In this document: piece after piece, positions 54,738-64,000 of the stretch
How positions within the stretch are numbered: position 1 is the first letter of the stretch
How the letters are laid out: the number at the start of each line of letters is the position of its first letter
DNA from: Ophiobolus disseminans
Lineage: Eukaryota; Ascomycota; Dothideomycetes; Pleosporales; Phaeosphaeriaceae
Reading direction: 5' to 3'
Length of the DNA: 64,000 nucleotides
Assembly: GCA_010093685.1 (NCBI GenBank)
Contig: MU006247.1
Location: 1-64,000, forward strand
Notes under the pieces: model-generated
The model's database searches: none
The model's input: the letters and a program-made list of their open reading frames with translations, nothing else
Told to the model about the DNA's origin: nothing
Translations under genes and position numbers: made by a program

Positions 54738-56190
54738 TCAAGCAACCTGCAACTTGAAATCCGACGCACTCATCTCCCACCCCACGCCATCACCGCCTTT
54801 CCGCCGTGCTAACCGCGAGGCAAGGTCGACTTTCTTGTCCTTGTTGCGCTCGGTGCAGAGCTCGTACACCGTAGACAGGTTAAACACCAGGGAGTGGAAC
54901 GGCGCGCTTTCATCCACGAGCTTAGCCAGAATGTCGTTTGCTTCTGCGATTCGACCGGTGTACACTAGACACACGGCCAAGTTTTGAGCAATCATGGCGT
55001 CCGACGGGTGTGCTTCGTGCAGTGCGCGGAACGACGTCGACGCGTCTTCGAATTCGGAGTCGGCGAGTTGGATGAGCGCGTGCAGCGTGGCGTCGATGAG
55101 CGCGGTGGAGTCAGACGCGGAGGATGCTTGCGCGAGGCAGCGTCGGGCTGAGGCGATGTCGCCCACGCGCAGCCAGACGAGCGTCTCCATGAGCGAGATC
55201 TCGCGCGTGCTTTGTGTACTTGTGTCTCCGTCGGAAAGCGTGGCTAGATGCCGTCCTGCGCCTTCCAGATCGCCCATCTCGACGAGAACGTTTGCGACTC
55301 TGATGCCGCAGTCGCGTAGTCGTGCGCGCCAGATATTCTTCTCTTCGTCGGATGTGTTTGCTTTTACGATGCTCTCGCGACATTCGCGCGCGAGCTCGTA
55401 GTAGCCCATTATGCCCTTGCGCCAATCTCCGTAGCCAAGCGCCGCAAGCCGTACGACCAGCAACCTCAAGTCCCACGGGACGAGATGCGCGTTGGTGAGG
55501 GGGTGGCGGTAGAATCCGCTGCTCAGATCGCCCAGCACCTTACTCTCCTGCGCAGCTAGAGCGTGTTCGTTGATCAGGCATAGACATGCTAGGCGGATGT
55601 GGAGCAGATGTAGTAGTGTGGAATGGTCGTGCGGCGATGCGCCGGTCACGATGCTGCGCGCGGCGGAGACGGCAGCGAGGCGGTAGTGGCCTGTGAGGAG
55701 GAGTGTGTCGATGGGTGAGGACGGAGAGGGCGTATACGGCGCGTTCAGGAAGGGAGGCGGTATGGTGGCGGTCGGGAGAATGTGGTACGCTGCCGGATCT
55801 TGGACGAAGCTGAAGTCTTTCGAAGGCATGTCGTCGATGCCTCGAGAAGAGGAGGGGCCATGTTGGGGTGATAGGGGGCGTGAAGACCGTGCTGGTGATC
55901 TGACGCGTGTGGGGAGGGTTGACGGGGAGAGGGTGGTTGGTGTGGATGTCGCGAGAGGACTACGGTGTGGTGTTAGTCATGTGGCCATGGTAACGGTGTT
56001 GAGTCGTGAGGTTTGCCATTCTTGACAGTACTCAGGACTAACACGATGCTCCAAAACATGTTCCAAGACGTGTTTCTGCACTTCGTACACTTAGAAAAGA
56101 ACTTACTCATCACCATCGGCGTCGAGGGGACCCCGCGTCAACTGCCTGGTCAGAGGCGCGACTGCTTCATTTAGCCTGCTGCAAACACGA
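54738..56190 (-). CDS. TRAPPC12-like TPR protein (TRAPP tethering complex)
   Basis: The main exon is 54738-55959; an upstream exon ending at 56107 is joined across a 147 bp intron (donor gtaagt, branch gactaac). The join gives LTRQLTRGPLDADGDDPLATST and runs in frame through a Pro/Ser-rich linker into MPSKDFSFVQDP (ATG 55829). The first exon's start is unresolved: its frame is open to about 56210 without an ATG. Helical repeats resembling TPRs fill the C-terminal 300 residues (RLAAVSAARSIV, ALIQLADSEFEDASTSFRALHEAHP, AQNLAVCLVYTGRIAEANDIL, VFNLSTVYELCTERNKDKK). This fits the TRAPPC12 subunit of TRAPP complexes in ER-Golgi traffic. ATG 55829 alone would give a 363-aa protein. Confidence 0.8.
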
Positions 56191-56582
56191 GGGAGTGACG
56201 ACGGCGGGCGTTACCTCGACGTCGCTCATCGCCACTTGCGGGCAGCCGTCCATGACTCCGCGCCGGTTCGGTATTCGGTGATGCAGGTGGAACTTGCATT
56301 GTTTGCTGCCCGGACGTCAACGCCTGGCCTGCCACATGTCATAGGCCCTTCATCCGATCTCGGCTACCCCACAACGACCATTTCCCGATGCGTGTCTAGC
56401 GTCCCACTACTTCGGCCGCGGTGCTCGAGAAGTCTGACTGTGCGAAAGCGACGGCAAACCAAAAGGCGCGCATTGCCCTTGACACTGCTCTGCTCTCCCC
56501 ACGTCAACTTGCTTTTCCCGTGCCTCTGCACCCTCTCCACTCTTATTGTGTATAATAGTCCTGCGGGACGCCCATCCTCAGC
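56191..56582. promoter_or_regulatory. Divergent promoter region, TRAPPC12-like / ILV2
   Basis: About 390 bp between the two genes. No recognisable Gcn4-type site (TGACTCA) was seen here, although ILV genes in yeasts often have one. It may also hold the missing first exon of the TRAPPC12-like gene. Confidence 0.45.
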
Positions 56583-58758
56583 ATGCAGCAGTCACGCACA
56601 CGAGCCATCCAGACTCTGAAGGGCGGGCGCAACTTTTCCACTTCCGCACAACGACCCGCCGTCTCGCCCTTCAAGCGACCCGCACAAGCAGCCGCCCCCA
56701 AGGTGGTCAAAGACGATGTCCGGAGAACACAGAGCACCGCCGCGGCCGCCACACAGACGCAGCCGCGAAATCGACCGGCGCCGGCCTTCAACCGCGAGGA
56801 CTACAATGTCTCGCCATTGAAGCCGTACCGCGCGCCCGAGATGGACCACTCGTTCGTCGGGATGACGGGTGGCGAGATCTTCCACGAGATGATGCTCCGC
56901 CAGGGCGTCAAGCACATCTGTACGCCATTTTTCTGCGCCAATTGCTCCCCGTGTAGACACTAACGATGACTCAGTTGGATATCCAGGTGGTGCCATTCTG
57001 CCCGTCTTCGATGCGATATACCAGTCGAAACACTTCGACTTCATCCTGCCCCGCCACGAGCAGGGCGCCGGCCACATGGCCGAGGGTTACGCCCGCGCGA
57101 GTGGCAAGCCAGGCGTCGTCGTCGTCACATCGGGCCCCGGTGCCACCAACGTCGTCACACCCATGCAGGACGCACTCATGGACGGAACCCCAATGGTTGT
57201 CTTCTGCGGCCAGGTCGTCACAAGCGCCATTGGCTCTGACGCCTTCCAAGAGGCCGACACCGTCGGTATCACTCGCGCGTGCACAAAGTGGAACGTACTG
57301 GTTAAGAACATTGCCGAGCTGCCGCGCAGAATCAACGAGGCATTTGAGATTGCCACGAGCGGGCGACCGGGCCCTGTGCTTGTCGATCTGCCCAAGGATG
57401 TCACCGCCGGCACTCTGCAGAGAGCTATCCCCATGAGCAGCACCCTCCCAACCTCCGTCAGCGCAGCAACCCTCGCTGCGAGGGACCTGAGCAAGAAGCA
57501 GCTCGAGGGATCCATCCGACGGTCGGCCAATCTGCTCAACATCGCAAAGAAGCCCGTCATCTACGCTGGCCAGGGTATCCTCCAAACTCCAAACGGCCCC
57601 GAACTCCTGAAGGAACTCGCAGACAAGGCAAAGATTCCAGTGACAACGACTCTCCAGGGCCTCGGCGGTTTTGATGAGCTCGATCCCAAGTCCCTGCACA
57701 TGCTCGGCATGCACGGTTCTGCGTATGCCAACATGGCGATGCAGGAGGCAGATCTGATCCTCGCCCTCGGCGCTCGTTTCGACGATCGCATCACGGGAGC
57801 CATTGCAAAGTTCGCTCCGGCAGCAAAGGCGGCCGCAGCGGAAGGCCGAGGCGGCATCGTTCACTTCGAGATCATGCCCAAGAACATTAACAAGATCGTA
57901 CAAGCCACAGAGGCTGTTGAAGGAGATGTCGGTGCCAGCCTAAAGCTAATGATGCCGCTTGTCAACACCGTCCAGGAGCGAAACGAGTGGTTCGAACAGA
58001 TCAATGACTGGAAGAAGCGCTTCCCGTGGGCATACGAGAAGGAGGGCGAGAATGGCTTCATCAAGCCGCAAACCGTCGTCGAGAAGCTTTCAGATTTGAC
58101 AGCACACCGCAAGGAGGAGGTCATCATCACCACGGGTGTTGGCCAACATCAAATGTGGGCTGCACAGCACTTCCGGTGGAGGCACCCACGTACCATGATC
58201 ACCTCGGGCGGTCTCGGTACCATGGGCTACGGTCTCCCCGCCGCCATTGGCGCAAAGGTCGCACGCCCTGAATGCACCGTCATCGACATCGACGGCGACT
58301 CATCCTTTAGCATGACTCTGACGGAGCTCTCCACTGCCGCAGAGTTCAACATCGGCGTCAAGATCATCGTGCTCAATAACGAGGAGCAGGGAATGGTCAC
58401 GCAGTGGCAGACCCTATTTTACGAGGACCGTTTCTCGCACACACATCAACGGAACGCCGACTTTGTCAAGCTTGGTGATGCCATGGGCGTCCAGGCGCGA
58501 CGATGCATCAAGATTGAGGATCTAGAGGACAGCCTCCAGTGGCTGCTCAACTCAGAAGGGCCGGCTCTGCTTGAGGTCGTTACCGACCAAAAGGTCCCCG
58601 TGCTGCCCATGGTACCTGGTGGAAATGCGCTGCACGAGTTCATTCTTTATGACGAGAGTACGTTCATCCCTTCTTAAGGACAAAGACAGACTGCTAATAG
58701 TACGACAGAAGTTGCAAAGGACCGCAGAGCCCGAACCAAGGAACGATCGGGTCGCTAA
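56583..58758 (+). CDS. ILV2: Acetolactate synthase, mitochondrial catalytic subunit
   Basis: Model: join(56583..56919,56975..58657,58709..58758), 689 aa. Intron 1 (55 bp) is required to make HIFGYPGGAILPVFD; intron 2 (51 bp) gives the usual basic C terminus (YDEKVAKDRRARTKERSGR). The first step of valine/isoleucine synthesis: pyruvate to acetolactate, with ThDP, Mg and FAD. An Arg/Ser-rich presequence (about residues 1-60) indicates mitochondrial import. Landmarks: catalytic Glu in LPRHEQGAGHMAEG, SGPGATN, GARFDDR, and the ThDP motif GDSSFSMTLTEL to NNEEQGMVTQWQ. The Trp in VTQWQ is the common unmutated state. The position after GQV, Pro in baker's yeast (GQVPTSAIG), is Val here. Confidence 0.96.
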
Positions 58759-59095
58759 GCCGCGCTTTTCCCCGCGCGTGTAACTTCTTTCACTGTATAT
58801 TCTTGGGTCGGACCCGGCGTTGTTCTCATATTTGGAGTGGCGCGCTCAAAAGTACGATATCAGCATTTTCTTGGTTGTAACGTTTGGATGAGGGGGTTAA
58901 GGGTGGTTGTGTGGATGTGGATGGCAGAACTATGGTTCAGAGTAGGGAGCGGGACTTTTTTTTTTCGCGCGCGATCTGACTCAAGTATGAGAATACACCC
59001 AGGAATTATTTTGCACACTTCCCGTCCTTGACACGAATCCTTCGAAACTACAAATTCCATTACCACCAACCACATACACACGCAAACACACACAA
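58759..59095. other. 3' flank of ILV2 and upstream region of next gene
   Basis: About 340 bp. A run of nine T lies near 58957-58965. No gene. Confidence 0.5.
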
Positions 59096-59786
59096 ATGCC
59101 CTCCTGCCCCATCACCAGCACACCCCGCTGCACATGCCATCCCAAACCAGGCCTCCAAATCACACACCCCACGCGCGTAACACGCCTCCCCGTCGCGGGA
59201 ACAGATCCAGCCTGGCCCGACGTCCCGCGTTGTAAGGGGTATGCCGCACACCTACGCGCTGTGGAGGGCTCGTGGGCGCCGAATCAGAATCAGAGGCATG
59301 CTAGTGGGTATGTATATTTCGATTTGGGAGGGGAGGGGAGGAGTGAATAAGGGAGGAGGGGAGGAAGGGGGAAGGGGGTTTAAAGGGTATGGACTAATGT
59401 GTGTGGGAATAGGATTACGGCGCCAAACTGTACGCCTGCGTCTTGGGTGGAGAGTGGTGGGTTTTTGAATGTGGAGGGGATGTACGTTTTTCCTCTCCTT
59501 TTCTCAAACTCTATTGTGACTTTTGGTCCATGCTAATACTACGATATATAGTGAGGATGATTTCTTATCGAATGGGAATGTTGAGATGAGCGCTCCGGCG
59601 GTTGAGTATGTGGGGGAAGGGAGTTTGGTAGGGGAGGGTGCGACGATGGTGAGTGGTGGAGAGGGTGTGCAGGGGGTTGGGGAGAAGGTGAGGGAGAGGG
59701 AGAAGAGAAGGGAGGAGAAGGGGAAGGGGATGTACAGGAAGATCAAAGATGTGATCAAGGGAGTGATGCTTTGTGGGGCGGTATAA
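59096..59786 (+). CDS. Small hypothetical protein, three exons
   Basis: Proposed model: join(59096..59307,59413..59481,59552..59786), 171 aa; introns 105 bp (donor gtatgt) and 70 bp (donor gtacgt, branch gctaat). Joins keep one frame: ...NQRHASG-ITAPNCTPASWVESGGFLNVEG-IEDDFLSNGN.... The N terminus is Cys/Pro-rich (CPITSTPRCTCHPKPG). The C terminus is Glu/Lys/Gly-rich and ends in a possible amphipathic helix (MYRKIKDVIKGVMLCGAV). No domain is recognised. The model rests on splice signals and frame alone. Confidence 0.55.
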
Positions 59787-60757
59787 TAGTGTTTAGTTAC
59801 GCTTACGAATAGATTAAGGAATGTAGGGATTGCTAAGAGTGTTGTGGGCACTTTTGGGACGTACAGTTTCTGTTTCTTTTGATACTGGTTTCTGAAGCTC
59901 AGTTCAAAGTAGTGTGGGGGGTTTTTCGGTGAGTGTTCCTTACTCTTCTTCGCGCATTGCAGGACTCTAGGTAGCTACCTAATTCTGTAACTTCGTTACA
60001 ATGAAAGCCTTACACCGTTACCATATCGTAGACATAAGTTGGGGATTTTGTTCACGGAAGAGATCGGATTTTGTTAGCTTCTTTGCCATTTTCAATGGTG
60101 ATGGATACGGTGGAAGTTGATGCGGAGTGTGGAAGCACACTAGTCCAGCGCACAGACGTCTCGTCAAGATTCAGACGTTGCTTCGCACGCTCCCTGACTT
60201 CAACGACCTGCATTCATCATCCGTCATTTACCGTTCGTCAGCGTCTTCTTGCCTGATCACGCTCGAATCGCATCGTAATTGTTCTAGTATCCAGAGATGG
60301 AGTTCCGTATGCGCAACGATTCGTCACAAAACGACGCGATGCATGATGGACTTCACCACAATGCTCCAGGATGACAACATTGAAAACGCGTGGCTGAGTA
60401 TAGCATCGATGATCTTTCCTACTGTGGTGGAGATCTTATGGCGCCATTATGAGTGGAGTGGGAACGCACAACCTGTGGTTGATGCAGGACCGCGCTTTGC
60501 TTCAGTCTTTGCTTTACTCAGAAAGGAATTGCTTTCACTTTTTTATACAAGTCGTAGTCATGAGCGCTATCAATCCTCCTACCCCTTCATCGACTCCAAG
60601 CCCCAATGGGACGTTGCCTGCAGCCCCGCCCCACTTAATGTGTTTCCTATTCCTCTGCGCACACTTCTGCTAGCAGTCGTTCGCCAATTACCTTGATCAC
60701 CACCCGAGTTTACAAATTATCGATGAACCAGGTTCACCGTCAACCATTGCCGCGACT
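59787..60757. other. Intergenic, nearly 1 kb
   Basis: A plus ORF of 189 codons (60127-60696) lacks an obvious domain and two frames overlap. It could be a remnant of another gene or chance. Otherwise nothing is recognised. Confidence 0.4.
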
Positions 60758-63487
60758 ATGGACTTCTCATCACTCTTGGTAGACACATACAAGTGTAACA
60801 AGAAAGAAACCTCAACCGTTGTTTCTTAGCTAGCAACCTCTACTGCGAAAGTCCAAAACATCGATCATCTGCTCGTCAAAGGCCCCAGATTGAAGGGAAA
60901 GGCCCGCATTGCTGCTCGAAAGCAAGATGGCTCAAACGCCGCGGTTCAGACTCCAGTCAGCTCGCTTCGTAAGCTTGGAGAAATTCTCGCACAAGCCAAG
61001 GTCAGAATGCCTAGTGTCATTGACACGATCCTCTACGATGTCATCAGAGCCCGCAAAGAGTGCTCTACATTCTATCGAACTCCCGGCGACAAATCAGGTA
61101 ACACCACCGATTCTGACCGCGGTCATCAATTTTTCATCGAGATTCTAAGACAAGTCTACGATACCCTCAAATACCAGGTGGAACTCAAGACCTCGACTGG
61201 CTGCGATTCACGATTTCCCCTAAAAGAGTCCACCAGGGAATCCAACGTGTTCGAGCTCCTTGATTTGGAAGAGTTGGAAGAGTTGGAAGAGTTAGAAGAG
61301 TTTGAGATAGGCACGCTACAGCCTCAGATATCCGCTCCGACCAAAGAAGCGACCAAGTACGAATTGGAGCGCTCGCCTGGCGCTGACGAGCAGGAGAGGG
61401 CATTTGTCGTCTATTGCTTCCTCAAAGACATGACAGCCATACGTGTATATGTACACAGCGTTTGGAGAGATTACAACGAGCGCAAATATCTCTTACCACG
61501 GCATCATTGACATACAATATTGCGATTGAGATCTTTCGACGAGTGAACAATTCCTTCCTTCAGCTTCGCCCGGAATTCAGCAACCACGGCGATCTCATCG
61601 AATATCTGCTCGGGACACACGCCAACCCCAAACCTGGACTTCACGCAAGCGTCGAGACAGACGATCGTGGCTGGTATACTTTAGGAGGTCTCCGACTCTC
61701 CGCAAACTTTCGTCTGCAAGCGAACATGGGCCCAAGTCTTTCCCGACTTCCTACTCAGTCCTGATGCTGTGCCTCGCAAAACCGCTCTACCCAGAGATCA
61801 CGGTCATCGAAAGACAGCAGAGTTCGAATACTCTCATATCAGAGCATGCGTGGCCGCTCTCCTGTTGCAGTCTGAGGGTGAGTGGTCCGATGCCGAGCTA
61901 GGTATGACAACACATTCTCTTTTCATACAGGCCATACGCAAGGCTAAACAAGATGGGACTGCATCGACCTGGCAAATGTTCACGGTTCAAGCGTTCGTGG
62001 ATATGCGTCGAGAACTCGGCGCTGACGCGGAGCGAGGCGTGCAAGATTTCAGAGACGCCGTCTCTCAGACATGTGACTCGCTCCGTGACTTCGTAGAGTT
62101 TCAACGCTCGCACGAGGTGTGCAGGACCACGTGGTATACCCAGAATGAGGAGAATCTTCTCGAGAGATTGCGTTGGTTTGAAGGAGTGTCAATTCGGACT
62201 GGGGAGAAGCCACATGTAAAACACTGCCCAGGTGACGAATGGCTCCCTCACAGCCTTCCTTTCTTGTATGGCTATGCGTTGCAGCACGAGATGGGCCAAT
62301 TGCATCTCTGTGGTGTAGAAACTTCCGCCTACCAGGACCGTGTCATGTGTCTGTCGCACGTCTACAATGCTGGGAAGCAGTGTGGCCTTTTACGAACGGA
62401 TCGCATATGGGCCGATCTCGAATATCATATTGAGCAGCAAACTGACTCCTTCATGTTTGTAGGGGATCGCCCGAAAGATCTGGCAACATGTGATAGGCGG
62501 CTTTCCCTTGCTATGGGGGCGAAGCTGAGTGACGTTGTTTTCAAGAAGCAGACCAAGACTTTGCCATACGGAAGGATACCTCGTGGCCAACGTCGGAAGA
62601 ATACAAGACGGCTGAGTATTTTCTCAACCTTTGTCAAACAAAGCTATCAGCATAAAGAACACAAGAGGATCTTGATAGAAGGTGCGTCCGAAGAGGTAGG
62701 CGATGGGCCCATATTTATGCTCGAGAACATTGTGCGACATCATCTCCAGGAGCAGGCCACCAAGCTAAATGTCAAGCGATCGCAACACCGTCACACACCT
62801 ACCCGAGACTTAACGCCACTGCAAACATTGTCAGCTTTTCGCGACGCCATACAACAGGATGAATTCGCGATACGCTTCGACATGGTGACTCTCAACACCA
62901 TCGCCTGGGGAGCCATGTGGATCGTACAAGCATCGCTTGGCAGGTTTGCAGACACCCTAGTAGACGACGACCTTGGTTGGGCAGCACGCAAGCTCTTCGA
63001 GTTCTCCGATCCGGCCCACGCCGTCTTTCAAGCGCTCGGAGGCCCTCCGTTGGCATGGGCCTTGCTGCAAGAGATCATGGATCGAGTGAGTAACTGTTGT
63101 TACCTTCAGGCTGAACGCGACCAATGCATACTCAATGGACCGCGAAACCCGGTAGCCGAGGACTACTTCTTGCCAGTCAGTGTCATCTTTGGAGGATCAG
63201 AGTCGCCGAAGCAAATCAGTGCTGGAGGATTTTCTGGGGATCTGGTGTGCAAGGCCACTTCGCATGAGTACAGCTCATCTGTTTCTCGGTTGTACTGTGA
63301 GAAGCAGAAGCTAGAGCATGAGGCTTGTCGGGACTTTGTGAAGAAGCTGATGGCTGTCGACTGGGAGCAGGAGACCTGGACGCGATTGGTCATCACCTTG
63401 GGATCGACATCGAAGGCATGCGGCGGAGAACCTGAGAGTCTGTTATTCTTGTGGCGCTATACATCCCAAGTTTGGAAAGAACTATAG
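60758..63487 (+). pseudogene. DUF6604-type gene, broken by a stop and two frameshifts
   Basis: ATG 60758 opens MDFSSLLVDTYKCNKKETSTVVS; codon 24 is TAG (60827-60829) where the family has Trp. The frame then continues (LKGKARIAARKQ, VIDTILYDVIRARKECS, FFIEILRQVYDTL) to a stop at 61510. From about 61485 the homologous reading moves to the next frame (SLTTASLTYNIAIEIFRRVNNSF). From about 61720 it moves again (TWAQVFPDFLLSPDAVPRK) and stays open to 63487. DUF6604 proteins are large fungal proteins of unknown function whose N-terminal domain has this YKxxT...WLATTA / RLKGKAR layout. Sequencing error could explain the frameshifts but probably not all three lesions. A shortened product from a later ATG cannot be excluded. 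Confidence 0.7.
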
Positions 63488-64000
63488 AATGATGGTGAGG
63501 CAAAGATAGTCATGGTGATTAATTGATGGTATGGTAATGGTTCTGGATGTAAATAGGTAGGAGCCTATCCGGTGACTTCTCTTTCTCTTATGTTTATCCA
63601 TTCACAAGCTTGCTACTGTTGTATCCCAAGCTTTGTGCAGTTTCACGTCAATAACGCATCATTATCTTATTTCGCCGATAGCCGATCCTGGCTATATGCG
63701 AGATTCAAGAGAGGTCTCGTACAGGCGCATTTGACGGATGGGATCTCGAGGCTGCATGAGAAACATTTACTTATTGCATCCCATGGTCATTCTTCGACCG
63801 CTTGACATCTCGTCTCCGTCTTCCTAGTTGCTAACGACAATATGGTAGATTTCCACTCACGCTATAACCGTGCGTACCCGAGGTGAAAGAGGCATTGTCG
63901 TCATATTTTGCACGTGGCCCGGCCCGGCTATCGTACCGCACTGCGCGACACTCACTCCATCGCAACTTTGCAAGTTTTGGAATCTTCACAATCTTTACAC
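63488..64000. other. 3' flank, nothing recognised
   Basis: About 500 bp to the window end. A 77-codon ORF (63572-63805) has no domain. The GC-rich end may be the promoter of a gene beyond the window. Confidence 0.45.

Noticed and set aside
1..64000. CRISPR arrays or bacterial-type operons
   Set aside because: The window is fungal; regular repeats found are minisatellites or ankyrin codons, with no spacer-repeat pattern.

Overview
The window looks like a scaffold segment from a filamentous ascomycete (Pezizomycotina; Dothideomycetes is plausible but is inference). The support is short GT-AG introns of 44-150 bp, fungal-type genes (HET, DUF3435, DUF6604 and DUF7918 families), and transposons full of TAG/TAA stops made by C-to-T changes at CpA, as expected from repeat-induced point mutation (RIP). 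Two runs of N mark assembly gaps (19642-20001 and 34845-34939).

Layout. Positions 1 to about 38.26 kb are an accessory, transposon-rich compartment. They hold a decayed retroelement gag (0.4-1.9 kb), a Tc1-type transposon inside a ~188 bp tandem repeat (3.0-4.85 kb), and an intact ankyrin-HET gene (5.2-8.8 kb) bracketed by a 35 bp inverted repeat. Next come a decayed LRR/F-box-like remnant (9.5-10.2 kb) and a broken DUF3435 gene of the Starship 'captain' recombinase family (10.7-12.3 kb). A nest of LTR retrotransposons follows (12.7-24.0 kb): a minus-strand Copia split by a Ty3 chromovirus, itself split by an internally deleted Copia, with a hAT-type MITE and solo LTRs at the edge. A second HET gene lies at 25.1-27.6 kb. 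After it come a solo LTR, a MITE, an inverted-repeat element, low-complexity and minisatellite DNA (28-33 kb), and two pogo-like elements (33.0-35.1 and 36.1-38.3 kb).

From 38.3 kb to the end the DNA is mostly ordinary, gene-dense euchromatin. A divergent pair of a secreted FAD-linked oxidase and an O-methyltransferase sits at the border and may be a small specialised-metabolism unit. Then follow an F-box-like hypothetical, a Ser-rich hypothetical, DPM1, a HAD hydrolase, a conserved fungal protein of unknown function, a U2SURP/SR140-like splicing factor, a DUF7918-like protein, a TRAPPC12-like TPR protein, acetolactate synthase (ILV2), a small hypothetical, and a broken DUF6604 gene.

How it fits together. 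The left half has the features of a fast-evolving region: allorecognition-type HET genes, a captain-like recombinase relic, nested transposons with target-site duplications, and RIP. The right half carries housekeeping genes for glycosylation, splicing, vesicle tethering and branched-chain amino acid synthesis. Gene models with introns were derived by hand from splice signals and frame continuity; lengths divide by three in every joined model given as a CDS, except the TRAPPC12-like gene, whose first exon is unresolved.
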